DNA of 64,000 nucleotides from Catellatospora sp. IY07-71 (GCF_018326265.1 NZ_AP023360.1:846501-910500), one strand, 5' to 3'. Counted from the stretch's first letter, positions 8,282 through 17,682 are shown. The notes: generated from the letters alone by a model not told the origin. Made by a program: numbers and translations.

Positions 8282-10786
8282 TTGCGATTCCTGCTGCTTG
8301 AAAAAAGATCCAGGCTCGGTGCGGTGGCGGCGTCCGCCGCGCTGGTGAGCTCCCTGGCGGTGGCGCTGCCGGCGGCCGTCGGCGCGGCCGAGCCGCCCGC
8401 CCTGATGACCGGCCTCATCACCGACGCGGCCACCGGCCAGCCGGTGCCGGGCGCCTGCATGGAGCTGGAGCACCCCACCTTCCTGACCCTCGTCGCCAAG
8501 GCCTGCGCGGGCGCCGACGGCCGTTACACCATCCCGGGCAAGGCCGCCTCGCCGGTCAACGTGCGGACCCACGTGTACGCCGACGGCTACGGCGACCGGT
8601 GGCTCACCAAGGTGAGCCGCTACGAGTCGGTGGCGATGCCGCTCAAGGTCGGCACGACGACCGTGCGCGACGTCGCGCTCAGCCGGGCGTCCGGCACGCT
8701 GCACGGCACGCTCCGCTTCCCCGACGGCACGCCGGTGGGGCTCATCGCCGTATGGGTGTATCCGGAGGCCGCCGGGTCGCTGATGATCGCCGCGACGCGG
8801 ACCGCGCCCGACGGCACCTGGAGCGTGCCGAACCTGCCGCCGGGGGCGTACCGCCTCGCCGTCAGCAGTGGCGTCCTGGAGTCGACCGGGCCCTTCACGG
8901 TGACCGACGGCGGGAGCACCACCGCGGACGTGACCTACCCCGGTTCGGTGCTGGTCTGGCGCACGCTGCACGGCACGGTGCGCGACACCGGTGCCCAGCC
9001 GGTGGCCGGGGCCCGCGTCTCGCTGTGGTTCCCCGGATACGGCGAGGTCGGGTCGGTGAACACCGACGCGGCCGGCGGGTACAGCTTCCCGAAGGTCGCG
9101 AGCGGACTGCTGTACGAGCACCGGATCGTCGTCACCGCGCCGGGCCGCGCCGCGACGTGGAGCGGCGACCGCCCCCACCCGCAGTCGTCACCGCCCTTCC
9201 AGCAGCTGGGCACCTCCGACCTGTTCGACTTCACGCTCCGCCCGAGCGCGGCGACGGTGAGCGGCAGGCTCACCGACGGGACCGGTGACCCCGTGGTCAC
9301 CACGGTTCAGCTGCGGCAGAGCAACGGCTCGCTGCACAGCGAGTACAGCGCGCCCGACGGGACGTACCGCTTCCCCAACGTGTGGCCGGACCAGGTGACG
9401 CTGAACTACACGACCACCGGGCCGAAGCAGTTCGCCGCGCGGAAGCTGTCCGAAGCCGAGGCCGACAAGTACACCGTCGCCGCCGGGGCCGCCGTGACCG
9501 TCGACAACCAGCTGTTCGGGCCGACGGGCACCCTGGAGGTGCGGCTCGTCGACGCGGTCACCGGTGAGCTGCTCCCGAAGGCCTGTGCGCTCATGTCGGG
9601 CAACCAGCAGTGCGTGCCGGGCGGGATCCAGCGGTTCGAGGGCCTGCTGCCGGGGCCGCGTGCGGTGACCGGCCAGGCGTGGCCGGTGGCGGCGAACGCC
9701 ACCGACTCCGTGACGGTGAACCCCGACGGGGTCACCGTGCTGACCCTGCGCCTGGAGCCGCTGACGCACGCCGAGTTCCGGGTCGCCCGCGACACCGACG
9801 GCACCGCGCCCGGGTTCTGCGTACGGCTCGTCGCCGTGTACGGCACCCCGCAGCCGGCCAGCGTCCAGCAGATCTGCAACTACGCCAGCGGCACCGCGCC
9901 CGGCGACGGCATCATCACCACCGTGCCCGCCGGTCGCTACCAGGCGCTCGTCGAGCCGCAGGACACCACCCGCTACGGCCGTCAATGGCTGGGCGCGGAC
10001 GGCGGCACCGGACGGCGCGCCGAGGCTGCCGTGCTCGACTTCCGTCCTGGCAAGGGCGCCACGGCTCCCGTCATCAAGCTGGACGGCGCGGGCTCCATCC
10101 GCGGCCGCATCGACAGCGTGTTCAAGACCGAGACGCCGCGCTGCGTGCGGTACGCGCCGATGGCCGTGACCGGGTACCTGGGCTGCGCCGCGCCCGGCAG
10201 CGAGTACCAGCTCACCGGGCTCGGGCCGTACGCCTGGGAGCTGGAGGTCAGCGACGGGGAGGCGGCGGCGGTGTGGTCCGGCGGCGCGCCCGACCGGTCC
10301 AAGGCGACCGGTGTCGTGGTGACCGCCGGGCAGACCACGCGGTTCGACCACACCCTGAAGGTCGACGACTCGCGCATCAAGCTGCTCGTCGCGGACCCCT
10401 CGGCGAGGGTGACCGTGTACAGCGCCGTCACCGGTGACGAGCTCGGCACCACGCAGGGCAGCTCGATGCTGACGGGCCTGCCCGCCGGGCGGGTCTACCT
10501 GCACTACGACGGCAGCGTGGACTGCTGGTACGGCCAGCGGACGACCGCCACGCCCGACCGCGCGCAGCGGGTCGGCGGTGCGCTGAACCTGCCGGTGGCC
10601 GTGGCGGTCGGGCTCGACATCAAGCCCGGCGTCAACTGCTTCGCGGCCCGCCCGCAGCTGTGGAACCCGGCCGACCGGTTCCGCTTCTCCGTGGACGTGC
10701 AGGGTCAGGTCGCCACGGCGGTCGCCGCCGCGGTGGACACGCTGAGCCCGCGCACCGCCCAGCGGTCCGGCCGGGCCGCTTCCTGA
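8282..10786 (+). CDS. Secreted CnaB/carboxypeptidase-regulatory-like repeat protein, array member 3
   Basis: 834 residues from a TTG start preceded by AGAGGA at five bases. The N terminus (MRFLLLEKRSRLGAVAAS) and a long hydrophobic stretch to about residue 38 (VGAA) look like a Sec signal. Repeats read GLITDAATGQPVPGACM, GTVRDTGAQPVAGARVSLW and GRLTDGTGDPVVT. Members 3, 4 and 5 form a subgroup with a LTHAEFRVARDTDGT-CVRLVAVYGTPQ block and the motif YGRQWLGADGGTGRR. Ten cysteines are paired as in members 1 and 2. No sorting signal is visible. The product is probably released and multidomain; its function is unknown. Confidence 0.85.
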   Translation: MRFLLLEKRSRLGAVAASAALVSSLAVALPAAVGAAEPPALMTGLITDAATGQPVPGACMELEHPTFLTLVAKACAGADGRYTIPGKAASPVNVRTHVYADGYGDRWLTKVSRYESVAMPLKVGTTTVRDVALSRASGTLHGTLRFPDGTPVGLIAVWVYPEAAGSLMIAATRTAPDGTWSVPNLPPGAYRLAVSSGVLESTGPFTVTDGGSTTADVTYPGSVLVWRTLHGTVRDTGAQPVAGARVSLWFPGYGEVGSVNTDAAGGYSFPKVASGLLYEHRIVVTAPGRAATWSGDRPHPQSSPPFQQLGTSDLFDFTLRPSAATVSGRLTDGTGDPVVTTVQLRQSNGSLHSEYSAPDGTYRFPNVWPDQVTLNYTTTGPKQFAARKLSEAEADKYTVAAGAAVTVDNQLFGPTGTLEVRLVDAVTGELLPKACALMSGNQQCVPGGIQRFEGLLPGPRAVTGQAWPVAANATDSVTVNPDGVTVLTLRLEPLTHAEFRVARDTDGTAPGFCVRLVAVYGTPQPASVQQICNYASGTAPGDGIITTVPAGRYQALVEPQDTTRYGRQWLGADGGTGRRAEAAVLDFRPGKGATAPVIKLDGAGSIRGRIDSVFKTETPRCVRYAPMAVTGYLGCAAPGSEYQLTGLGPYAWELEVSDGEAAAVWSGGAPDRSKATGVVVTAGQTTRFDHTLKVDDSRIKLLVADPSARVTVYSAVTGDELGTTQGSSMLTGLPAGRVYLHYDGSVDCWYGQRTTATPDRAQRVGGALNLPVAVAVGLDIKPGVNCFAARPQLWNPADRFRFSVDVQGQVATAVAAAVDTLSPRTAQRSGRAAS

Positions 10787-10789
10787 CGG

Positions 10790-10827
10790 GACGGCGAGGA
10801 GCCCGCGACGCCGGGCTCCTCGCCGTC
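10790..10827 (+). terminator. Perfect 16-bp stem-loop after array gene 3
   Basis: GACGGCGAGGAGCCCG (10790-10805) and CGGGCTCCTCGCCGTC (10812-10827) form a 16-bp perfect stem with a six-base loop, beginning four bases after the stop codon. Confidence 0.85.
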
Positions 10828-10895
10828 GCAGGCCGTCACCGGCCTTCCACACCAAACTCCCCCTGCCTGGCACCTCCTCGGCTTGGAGATCCACC

Positions 10896-13442
10896 GTGCC
10901 CCACCGACTGTCCCGCGCCGCCGCGACGGCCGCCGCCACCCTGCTGGTGGCGTCGCTCGCGGTCGCCCCCACCGGAGCCGCCGCCGCGGATCCACCCCCG
11001 GTCCGCCTACAGGGCGTCGTCACGGATGCCGCCACCGGAGCGCCGGTCCCCGGCGCCTGCGTCGAGATCGTCCACGCGAGCTACCTGCACCGGCTGGCCG
11101 AGGTCTGCGCCGACGCCGAGGGCCGCTATGCGCTGCACACCTGGATGATGAGCAACTCGGTCAGCGTGTTCGCCCGCGCCCACGCCGCCGGGTACGCCGA
11201 CTCGTGGTCCGGCACGGTGCGCAACCGCAACGTCCTGCCCCCGCTGAGCCTCTCCTTCGCCAACGTGCCCACCCGCAACTTCCAGCTCGGCAGGCAGGCC
11301 GGGACGCTGCAGGGCCGGGTCACCTACCCGACGGGCTACCCGGTCGGCCTGAACCTGGTCACCGTGGTGCACGACGAGAACGTGTCGGTGCGGGCCGGGC
11401 AGGTCTACACGGCGCCCGACGGCACCTGGGCGCTGCCGAACCTGGCCCCGGGCCGGTACCGGGTGAGCGTGGGCACGGTCGTCCAGACCGGACCCTTCAC
11501 CGTCACCGACGGCGCCGCCACCATCGCCGACGTGGCGCTCAGCAGCCAGCCCCCGCGTGACCCCGTCGGGCTGGGCGGCACCGTACGCGACTCCGACGGC
11601 ACCCCCGTCACCGGCGCGCGGGTCTCGCTGTGGACGACGGGGTACGGCGACGTCGCCACCGTGTCCACCGACGGCGACGGCGCCTACCGGTTCCCCGCGC
11701 TGGTCTCCACGCCCAGCGTGATGCGCCTGGTGGCGCGCGCGCCCGGGTTCGCCGAGGAGTGGTCCGGCGGCAAGCCGCATCCCGCCTCGGCGACGCTGCT
11801 CACCAGCCTGCCGCAGGCGGAGAACGGATACACCGGCGACTTCACGCTGCGGCAGCTGACCGGCACGGTGGCCGGCAAGATCGTCGATGACGCCGGCCGG
11901 CCGATCCTGACCTCGGTCAGCATCATGAACGGCACGACGGTCGTACACACCGGGCACAGCGGACCGGACGGCCGTTACCGGTTCACCAACGTGCGGCCCG
12001 GCGAGTTCACCCTGAGCTTCGGCACCGGCGGCCCGACGCAGTACGCCTTCCACCGGCTCACCGCGGCCGAAGCCGACCGGTACAGCGTCGCGCCCGGCGC
12101 CGAGCTCACCGTGGACCAGGAGCTCTACGGCCGGACGGGGGTGCTGGAGGTGCGCACCGTCGACGCCGACAGCGGCGAGCCGGTCTCGGCCGGCTGCGTC
12201 CGGGCCGGTGGCTACACCCTGTGCGACGGCGCCCCGGTGCACACCGTGGAGCGGCTGTGGCCGGGTGTGCACGAGGTGTCGGTGGCCGCCGACACGTTCA
12301 CCCAGTCCGCGGTCGCGTCGGTGATGGTCGCGGCCACGGGCGTCACGGTGCTGACCGTGCCGGTGCGCGCGCAGACGCACGGCGAGCTGCGGGTGGCACG
12401 CGACACCGACGGCACCGTCCCGGCCGTCTGCCTGCGCTTCGTCGCGGTGTACGGCACCCCGCAGCCCGGTCCGATCCTGCAGTGCAACAACACGACCGGC
12501 ACCGCACAGGAGGTCGCCAGGTTCAGCATGCCGCTCGGGCGTTACCGGGCGTTCGTGTTCCCCGCCGACCAGACCCGCTACGGCAAGCAGTGGCTGGGCC
12601 CCAACGGCGGCACCGGCGAGCTGGACAAAGCCGCCGTGCTGACCTTCCGGAACGCGGCGCGGACCATGCTGCCCACGGTCAGGCTGGACGGCGTGGGCGC
12701 GCTGCACGGCTTCGTGCACAACGAGTTCGTCAAGGACGGCCTCACCGGCTGGCGGTCGGTCAGCTACCTGCCGCACGAGATCGACCAGGGCACGCTCGGC
12801 CTCGACGAGTACGCCGAGTACCAGATCACGGGGCTGGGCCCGTACGCCTGGCAGCTGGAGTTCAGCGGCTGGGGCGCCGCGACCACCTGGTCCGGCGGCG
12901 CGCCCGACCGCTCCACGGCGCTCGCCGTGCAGGTCACCGAGGGCGGCAGCACCCGCTACGACATCCGGCTCACGCGGCCGGAGTCCACGCTCACCACTAC
13001 CGTCACCACCGTCAACGGCAGCTCGCCGGGCACGGGCCGGACGACGGTCCACAGCGCCGTCACCGGTGACGCGGGCGCGGTCACCTCGACCACCGCCGGC
13101 TCCAGCGCCCGCAACCTCGCCCCCGGCCCGGTCTACCTGCACTACCAGGACGACTGGACCTCCTGCTGGGCACGGGTGCAGCCGCGACCCGGACACCCCG
13201 GCGCACGGTCACAGCTGGTCGGCGGCGCGCTCCAAATCGGCGTGGCACGGCAGCACCACTTCGTGATCAGACCGGGCGTCAACTGCCTGCCGGACGCGCC
13301 GCTGCTGTTGGCCGGCCGCGGGCTCGGCACGCGGCAGGACCTCCAGCTGCGGCTCGCCGACGCGGTCGCCACGGCGGCGGCGGCGGTGACCCGGCCGGCC
13401 GGGGCCGCACCGGGCCGCGCGACGGGGCCTGGCCGGCCGTGA
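10896..13442 (+). CDS. Secreted CnaB/carboxypeptidase-regulatory-like repeat protein, array member 4
   Basis: 848 residues from GTG 10896, with TTGGAGA seven bases upstream. Signal peptide 1-31 (cleavage after AAA|DPP). It has the same repeat order as members 3 and 5 (GVVTDAATGAPVPGACV; GTVRDSDGTPVTGARVSLW; GKIVDDAGRPILT; YGKQWLGPNGGTG). It has only eight cysteines: the pair that reads RCVRYA and GCAAP in member 3 is replaced together (WRSVSYLP and GTLGLDEY), which argues that the two are disulfide partners. It lacks the GTGAG/CTCAC element of members 1-3. Member 5 follows after 68 bases with no terminator, so 4 and 5 may be one transcript. Confidence 0.85.
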   Translation: MPHRLSRAAATAAATLLVASLAVAPTGAAAADPPPVRLQGVVTDAATGAPVPGACVEIVHASYLHRLAEVCADAEGRYALHTWMMSNSVSVFARAHAAGYADSWSGTVRNRNVLPPLSLSFANVPTRNFQLGRQAGTLQGRVTYPTGYPVGLNLVTVVHDENVSVRAGQVYTAPDGTWALPNLAPGRYRVSVGTVVQTGPFTVTDGAATIADVALSSQPPRDPVGLGGTVRDSDGTPVTGARVSLWTTGYGDVATVSTDGDGAYRFPALVSTPSVMRLVARAPGFAEEWSGGKPHPASATLLTSLPQAENGYTGDFTLRQLTGTVAGKIVDDAGRPILTSVSIMNGTTVVHTGHSGPDGRYRFTNVRPGEFTLSFGTGGPTQYAFHRLTAAEADRYSVAPGAELTVDQELYGRTGVLEVRTVDADSGEPVSAGCVRAGGYTLCDGAPVHTVERLWPGVHEVSVAADTFTQSAVASVMVAATGVTVLTVPVRAQTHGELRVARDTDGTVPAVCLRFVAVYGTPQPGPILQCNNTTGTAQEVARFSMPLGRYRAFVFPADQTRYGKQWLGPNGGTGELDKAAVLTFRNAARTMLPTVRLDGVGALHGFVHNEFVKDGLTGWRSVSYLPHEIDQGTLGLDEYAEYQITGLGPYAWQLEFSGWGAATTWSGGAPDRSTALAVQVTEGGSTRYDIRLTRPESTLTTTVTTVNGSSPGTGRTTVHSAVTGDAGAVTSTTAGSSARNLAPGPVYLHYQDDWTSCWARVQPRPGHPGARSQLVGGALQIGVARQHHFVIRPGVNCLPDAPLLLAGRGLGTRQDLQLRLADAVATAAAAVTRPAGAAPGRATGPGRP

Positions 13443-13510
13443 CCGTTTTCATGACCCCGACTCGCGGCCGCCGCCAGCCTGACTCGACCCCACGGCAAAC
13501 AGGAATGACC

Positions 13511-16030
13511 ATGGACCTTCGCAACCTGTCGCGGATGGCCGCGACCGGCCTCACCGCGCTGCTCGTCACCTCACTCGCCTACGCACCGGCCGCCGCCGTG
13601 GCCGAGCAGCCGCCCGCGCTGCTGGAGGGGCGCATCACCGACGCGGCCACCGGTGCCGGTCTCGCCGGCGCCTGCGTCGACCTGGAGAACACCACCTTCC
13701 TCGGCACGATCACGAGCGTGTGCGCGGGCGCCGACGGCCGGTACGCGCTCGACGCGCGGCTGGTGACCAACCTCAACGTGCGCACCCGCGCCCACGCGGA
13801 GGGCTACGCCGACGGGTGGGGCCTGGGCTACCGGCACCGCTTCGGCTCCGGCATCGCCGGCCTGGTGCCGGGTGCCACCGTCGTACGCGACTTCGCGCTG
13901 AGCCGCGAGGCGGGCGTGCTGCGGGGCACCCTGCGCTACCCGTCCGGCGACCCGGCGAGCCTGGTGACGCTGGAGATCCGCGCGAACGCCGACGGCACCC
14001 CGGCGGTCGCCCGCGTGCGCACCGGGCTCGACGGCACGTGGGAGCTGCCGAACACGGCCCCGGGCGGCTACCGCGTCACGTCCACCTTCAGCACCCCGGC
14101 GCTGGACGCCGGACCCTACGCGGTGACCGCCGGGGCCACCACGACCGCGGACCTGACCCTCGTCGACGACGCACCGGAGCTCGTGGAGCTGTCCGGCACC
14201 GTCCGTGATGCCGCGGGCGAGCCGGTGCCCGCCGCCCGGGTCACGCTGTGGCTGCTCGGATACGGCGACGTGTGGTCCGTCGAGGCCGACGCCGCGGGCC
14301 GTTACGCCTTCCCGCGGGTCCCCTACGACTACGTGGGTCAGCACTTCCTGGTGGCTCGCGCACCGGGCTTCGCCGACGTCTGGACCGGCGACAAGCCGCA
14401 CCCCCAGTCGGCGTACCGCCTGTGGGCGGTGCCGGAGCGTCCGGGCGGCTGGACGGTCGACTTCGTGCTGCGCCCTGCGCCGGGGACCGTCGTCGGCACG
14501 CTGACGGATGCCGCCGGCCTGCCCGCGATGGGCCAGGTCCAGCTCCGGCAGAGCACCGGCGGGGCGCTGCACACCGTCGTGAGCGGACCCGACGGCCGCT
14601 ACCGGATCCCGAACGTCCGTCCCGGGGAGGTCACGGCGCAGTACGTCACCGGCGGCCCGCTGCAGTACGCCGCCGGCAAGGTGACCCTGGCCGAGGCCGA
14701 CGTGTACCCGGTGGCCCCGGGCGCGACCGTCACCGTGGACAACCGGCTGCACGGCCGCACCGGCGTGCTGGAGGTCCGCACCGTCGACGCGGTCTCCGGC
14801 GCGCTGGTGGCGGCGTGCGTGTGGACCGACGGCACCCGCAAGTGCGATCCCTCCGGCGTGCACCGGTTCGACGGGCTGCTGCCCGGCACGCGCAGCGTCA
14901 CCGCCGACGCCTGGCCCGTCCACTCGGGCCTGGGCGAGAACGTCGTGGTGCGTCCCGACGGCGTCACCCCGATGACCCTCAAGCTGGGCCCGCTGACCCA
15001 CGCCGAGGCCCGGGTCGCCCGCGCCGCCGACGGCACGCTGCCGGCCGTCTGCGTGCGGCTGGTGGCGGTGTTCGGCACCGCGCAGTGGGCCCCCGACGCG
15101 AAGCACTTCTGCAACCACGACGGGGCCGGCGGCGAGGTGCGGGAGTCGTTCGGCACCACCGTGGAGCCGGGCCGCTTCCAGGCGTTCGTGGAGCCCCACG
15201 ACACGAGCCGCTTCGGCCGGCAGTGGCTGGGCGCGACCGGTGGCACCGGCCGCCGGGCCCAGGCCGCCGTCCTCGACTTCCGCCAGGGCAAGGGCAGTGC
15301 GCTGCCCACCATCACCGTGGACGGGTCCGGCGGCATCCACGGCCGGATCGACAGCCCTCTGCCAACCGAGGGCGCGCGCTGTGTGCGCTACGCGCCGAAG
15401 TTCCTCACCGGCGACGGGGCGTGCGCCGAGCCCGGCGCGGATTACTCGATCACCGGCCTGGGGCCGTACGAGTGGGAGCTGGAGATCAGCGACAAGCTCC
15501 ACCAAACGGCTTTGACCTGGTCCGGTGGGGCGAGCGACCGCACCACCGCGGCAGGTGTCAAGGTGACCGCGGGCCAGACCACCCGGTTCGACCAGACGCT
15601 GCGGGTCTGGGGCTCGCGGATCGTCGTCGGCGGCCCCGACGAGTGGGCCGTGATCACCGCGCACAGCGCGATCACCGGTGACGAGGTCGCGATGTCGGAT
15701 TCGCGCCAGGACTGGACCCTGTGGGGCCTGCCCGCCGGCCCGGTGTACCTGCACTTCGCCGGTGCGACCGACTGCTGGTATCGCGTCGGCGCCCGCCCGT
15801 CGGACGCGTGGGACCGTGCCCAGCGGGTCGGTGGAGCGCTGACCGTGCCGGCCGACGGGATCGCGTACATCACCGTCAAGCCCGGCGTGAACTGCTTCCC
15901 GCGCACGCCCACGCTGCTGTCCCCGGCGGGCGGGCCGAGCCTGTCCGGTGACCTGCGGGCCGAGGTGACCGCGGCCGTGACGACCGCGGTGCGCACGCTC
16001 ACCGCGGGCACGCGCCGCCCGGCACGGTGA
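13511..16030 (+). CDS. Secreted CnaB/carboxypeptidase-regulatory-like repeat protein, array member 5
   Basis: 839 residues from ATG 13511, chosen because AGGA lies six bases upstream and a signal peptide (MDLRNLSRMAATGLTALLVT, cleavage after about residue 34) follows at once; longer in-frame starts at 13505 and 13439 lack this fit. Repeats and the subgroup block LTHAEARVARAADGT-CVRLVAVFGTAQ match member 3 most closely, as does FGRQWLGATGGTGRR. All ten cysteines are kept. The C terminus is LTAGTRRPAR with no anchor. A strong two-way terminator follows and separates the array from nuoH on the other strand. Confidence 0.85.
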   Translation: MDLRNLSRMAATGLTALLVTSLAYAPAAAVAEQPPALLEGRITDAATGAGLAGACVDLENTTFLGTITSVCAGADGRYALDARLVTNLNVRTRAHAEGYADGWGLGYRHRFGSGIAGLVPGATVVRDFALSREAGVLRGTLRYPSGDPASLVTLEIRANADGTPAVARVRTGLDGTWELPNTAPGGYRVTSTFSTPALDAGPYAVTAGATTTADLTLVDDAPELVELSGTVRDAAGEPVPAARVTLWLLGYGDVWSVEADAAGRYAFPRVPYDYVGQHFLVARAPGFADVWTGDKPHPQSAYRLWAVPERPGGWTVDFVLRPAPGTVVGTLTDAAGLPAMGQVQLRQSTGGALHTVVSGPDGRYRIPNVRPGEVTAQYVTGGPLQYAAGKVTLAEADVYPVAPGATVTVDNRLHGRTGVLEVRTVDAVSGALVAACVWTDGTRKCDPSGVHRFDGLLPGTRSVTADAWPVHSGLGENVVVRPDGVTPMTLKLGPLTHAEARVARAADGTLPAVCVRLVAVFGTAQWAPDAKHFCNHDGAGGEVRESFGTTVEPGRFQAFVEPHDTSRFGRQWLGATGGTGRRAQAAVLDFRQGKGSALPTITVDGSGGIHGRIDSPLPTEGARCVRYAPKFLTGDGACAEPGADYSITGLGPYEWELEISDKLHQTALTWSGGASDRTTAAGVKVTAGQTTRFDQTLRVWGSRIVVGGPDEWAVITAHSAITGDEVAMSDSRQDWTLWGLPAGPVYLHFAGATDCWYRVGARPSDAWDRAQRVGGALTVPADGIAYITVKPGVNCFPRTPTLLSPAGGPSLSGDLRAEVTAAVTTAVRTLTAGTRRPAR

Positions 16031-16050
16031 CCTGCCGGGAATGACGATGA

Positions 16051-16090
16051 ACCGGGCCCGTCCCTGCCGCACGGCGGGGACGGGCCCGGT
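16051..16090. terminator. Stem-loop between convergent array gene 5 and nuoH
   Basis: ACCGGGCCCGTCCC (16051-16064) pairs perfectly with GGGACGGGCCCGGT (16077-16090). It lies between two genes that end towards each other and can serve both. Confidence 0.8.
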
Positions 16091-16097
16091 CCGCGTC

Positions 16098-17054
16098 TCA
16101 GGCCAGCGCCACCCGCACACCGGCGGTGAGGATCAGCTGGAACAGCGCCAGCGGCACCAGGACCAGCCAGCACAGCCGCTGCAGCTGGTCCTCGCGCAGC
16201 CGGGGCCAGGACACCCGGAGCCAGATCACCACGAACGCCACCAGGCCGGTCTTGAGCAGCATCCACAGCCAGCCCACGCTGTCCGCCCACGGGCCGTGCC
16301 AGCCGCCGAGGAACAGCGCCGCGGTCAGCGCGGAGATCACCACGATGCCGACGTACTCGGCGAGCAGGAAGAACGCGAAGCGCAGGCCGGTGTACTCGGT
16401 CATGTAGCCGAAGACCAGCTCCGAGTCGGCGATCGGCATGTCGAACGGGGGCCGCCGGATCTCGGCCAGCCCGGCGACGAAGAAGACCACCATCGCGGGC
16501 AGCTGCCACAGCAGCCACCACGGCTGCCAGGCGGCCACGATGCCGGGCAGGCTCAGCGTGCCGGCGGCCATCGCCACGCTGGCCGCGGCGAGCACGAACG
16601 GCAGCTCGTACCCGAGCAGCTGCGCCGCTGCCCGCAGGCCGCCGAGCAGCGAGTACTTGTTCGCCGAGGACCAGGCGGCCATCAGCACCGCGATCACGCC
16701 GATGCCGACCACGGCGAGCACGAAGAACAGGCCGACGTCGAGCTGCTGCCCGACCAGGTCGCCCGGCCCGAGCGGGATGACCAGCAGCACCAGCAGGTAC
16801 GGCAGCAGCGCCACCGCCGGGGCCAGCCGGAACACCGGCCCGTCGGCGTCGCGCGGGGTGATGTCCTCCTTCTGCGCGAACTTCACCCCGTCCGCGATGA
16901 GCTGCGCCCAGCCGTGGAACGCGCCCGCGTACATGGGCCCGAGCCGGGACTGCATGTGCGCCATCACCTTGTGCTCGGTCTGCCCGACCAGCAGCGGCAG
17001 CGTCAGGAACGCCACCGCCACCAGCGCCACTCTGAGAACGATCTCCCAGGTCAT
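16098..17054 (-). CDS. nuoH: NADH-quinone oxidoreductase subunit H
   Basis: 318-residue membrane subunit that joins the peripheral and membrane arms and helps form the quinone site. Eight or so helices are visible. Family motifs: RLGPMYAGAFHGWAQLIADGVKFAQKEDI (residues about 37-65), AAAQLLGYELPF (about 142-153) and RPPFDMPIADSELVFGYMTEYTG (about 200-222). The last differs from the more usual EAESELVAG, as in divergent second complex I copies. The start ATG overlaps, as ATGA, the end of a 24-codon mini-ORF that fills the gap to nuoC. The gene is 13 kb from nuoI, with the secreted-protein array between. Confidence 0.95.
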   Translation of the reverse strand: MTWEIVLRVALVAVAFLTLPLLVGQTEHKVMAHMQSRLGPMYAGAFHGWAQLIADGVKFAQKEDITPRDADGPVFRLAPAVALLPYLLVLLVIPLGPGDLVGQQLDVGLFFVLAVVGIGVIAVLMAAWSSANKYSLLGGLRAAAQLLGYELPFVLAAASVAMAAGTLSLPGIVAAWQPWWLLWQLPAMVVFFVAGLAEIRRPPFDMPIADSELVFGYMTEYTGLRFAFFLLAEYVGIVVISALTAALFLGGWHGPWADSVGWLWMLLKTGLVAFVVIWLRVSWPRLREDQLQRLCWLVLVPLALFQLILTAGVRVALA

Positions 17055-17125
17055 GCCGCCGCTCCGCTCCGCTGCGCGACGCCATGGCCACCGGCCGCCA
17101 AGATTCGCTCGCTGCGCTCGCTCAT
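17051..17125 (-). CDS. 24-codon mini-ORF filling the nuoC-nuoH gap (MSERSER type)
   Basis: ATG 17125 overlaps the nuoC stop as ATGA, and the stop at 17051-17053 overlaps the nuoH start as ATGA. The peptide is MSERSERILAAGGHGVAQRS plus GAAA, and the DNA contains GCGAGCGCAGCGAGCG direct repeats. It sits exactly where nuoD (and E, F, G) would normally be. It may only keep ribosomes moving from nuoC to nuoH, or may be an inserted short repeat; a functional peptide is not shown. Confidence 0.4.
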   Translation of the reverse strand: MSERSERILAAGGHGVAQRSGAAA

Positions 17126-17682
17126 GACTGCGGCCCCCACTCCCCCGGCGCGGGCACGCCCGGCGGGCGGATCGCCTGGCGCTTCGAGCCGGTCTCCGAC
17201 TCGCCCGGCTCCTTGGCCCCGGGCCACGGCTTGGCGACCCGGCTGGCCAGCACGAAGCTCTTGCGCAGCGGGTGGCCCTCGAACTCCGGCGGCAGCAGCA
17301 ACGGCTCCAGCGGGCCGGGGAAGCCGATGCCGAACATCTCGTACGTCTCCCGCTCGTGCCAGGCCGCGCCGGGGTAGACCGCCACGGCCGACGGCAGCGA
17401 CGCGCCCTCGGCAGGCACCCGGGTGCGCAGCAGCACGCCGTGCCGCTCGGTGGTGGACCACACGTGCGCCACCACGTCGTAGCCGGCGTCCAGCTCGTCC
17501 ACGGCGGACAGCCAGTCGAAGAAGTCGCAGGACAGCCCGTCCCGCGCGGCGGTCAACGCCGCGACCCACTGCTCGGCGGGCACGTCCACGGTGGCGCGGG
17601 CGTACGCCCCACCGCCGGACACTCCCGCCTGGGCGCCCGCCACCAGCTCGCTCAGGCGCGCCCCGATCTCCTCCGGCGTCAT
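17122..17682 (-). CDS. nuoC: NADH-quinone oxidoreductase subunit C (30-kDa subunit)
   Basis: Peripheral-arm subunit of complex I, 186 residues. The signature region AAWHERETYEMFGIGFPG (about residues 108-125) and the LLPPEFEGHPLRKSF segment are typical of the 30-kDa family. Start 17682 is chosen because TAGGAT lies seven bases upstream, fitting a leaderless transcript; ATG 17691 would add three residues. The C terminus is a hydrophilic tail after the conserved core. nuoD, the usual next gene, is absent. The ECF sigma gene on the plus strand diverges from this start. Confidence 0.94.
   Translation of the reverse strand: MTPEEIGARLSELVAGAQAGVSGGGAYARATVDVPAEQWVAALTAARDGLSCDFFDWLSAVDELDAGYDVVAHVWSTTERHGVLLRTRVPAEGASLPSAVAVYPGAAWHERETYEMFGIGFPGPLEPLLLPPEFEGHPLRKSFVLASRVAKPWPGAKEPGESETGSKRQAIRPPGVPAPGEWGPQS

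Noticed and set aside
2833-16030. Wall-anchored adhesins (LPXTG) as an explanation of the array
   Set aside because: None of the five has an LPXTG-like motif, a C-terminal hydrophobic helix or a basic tail; each ends in a soluble peptide.
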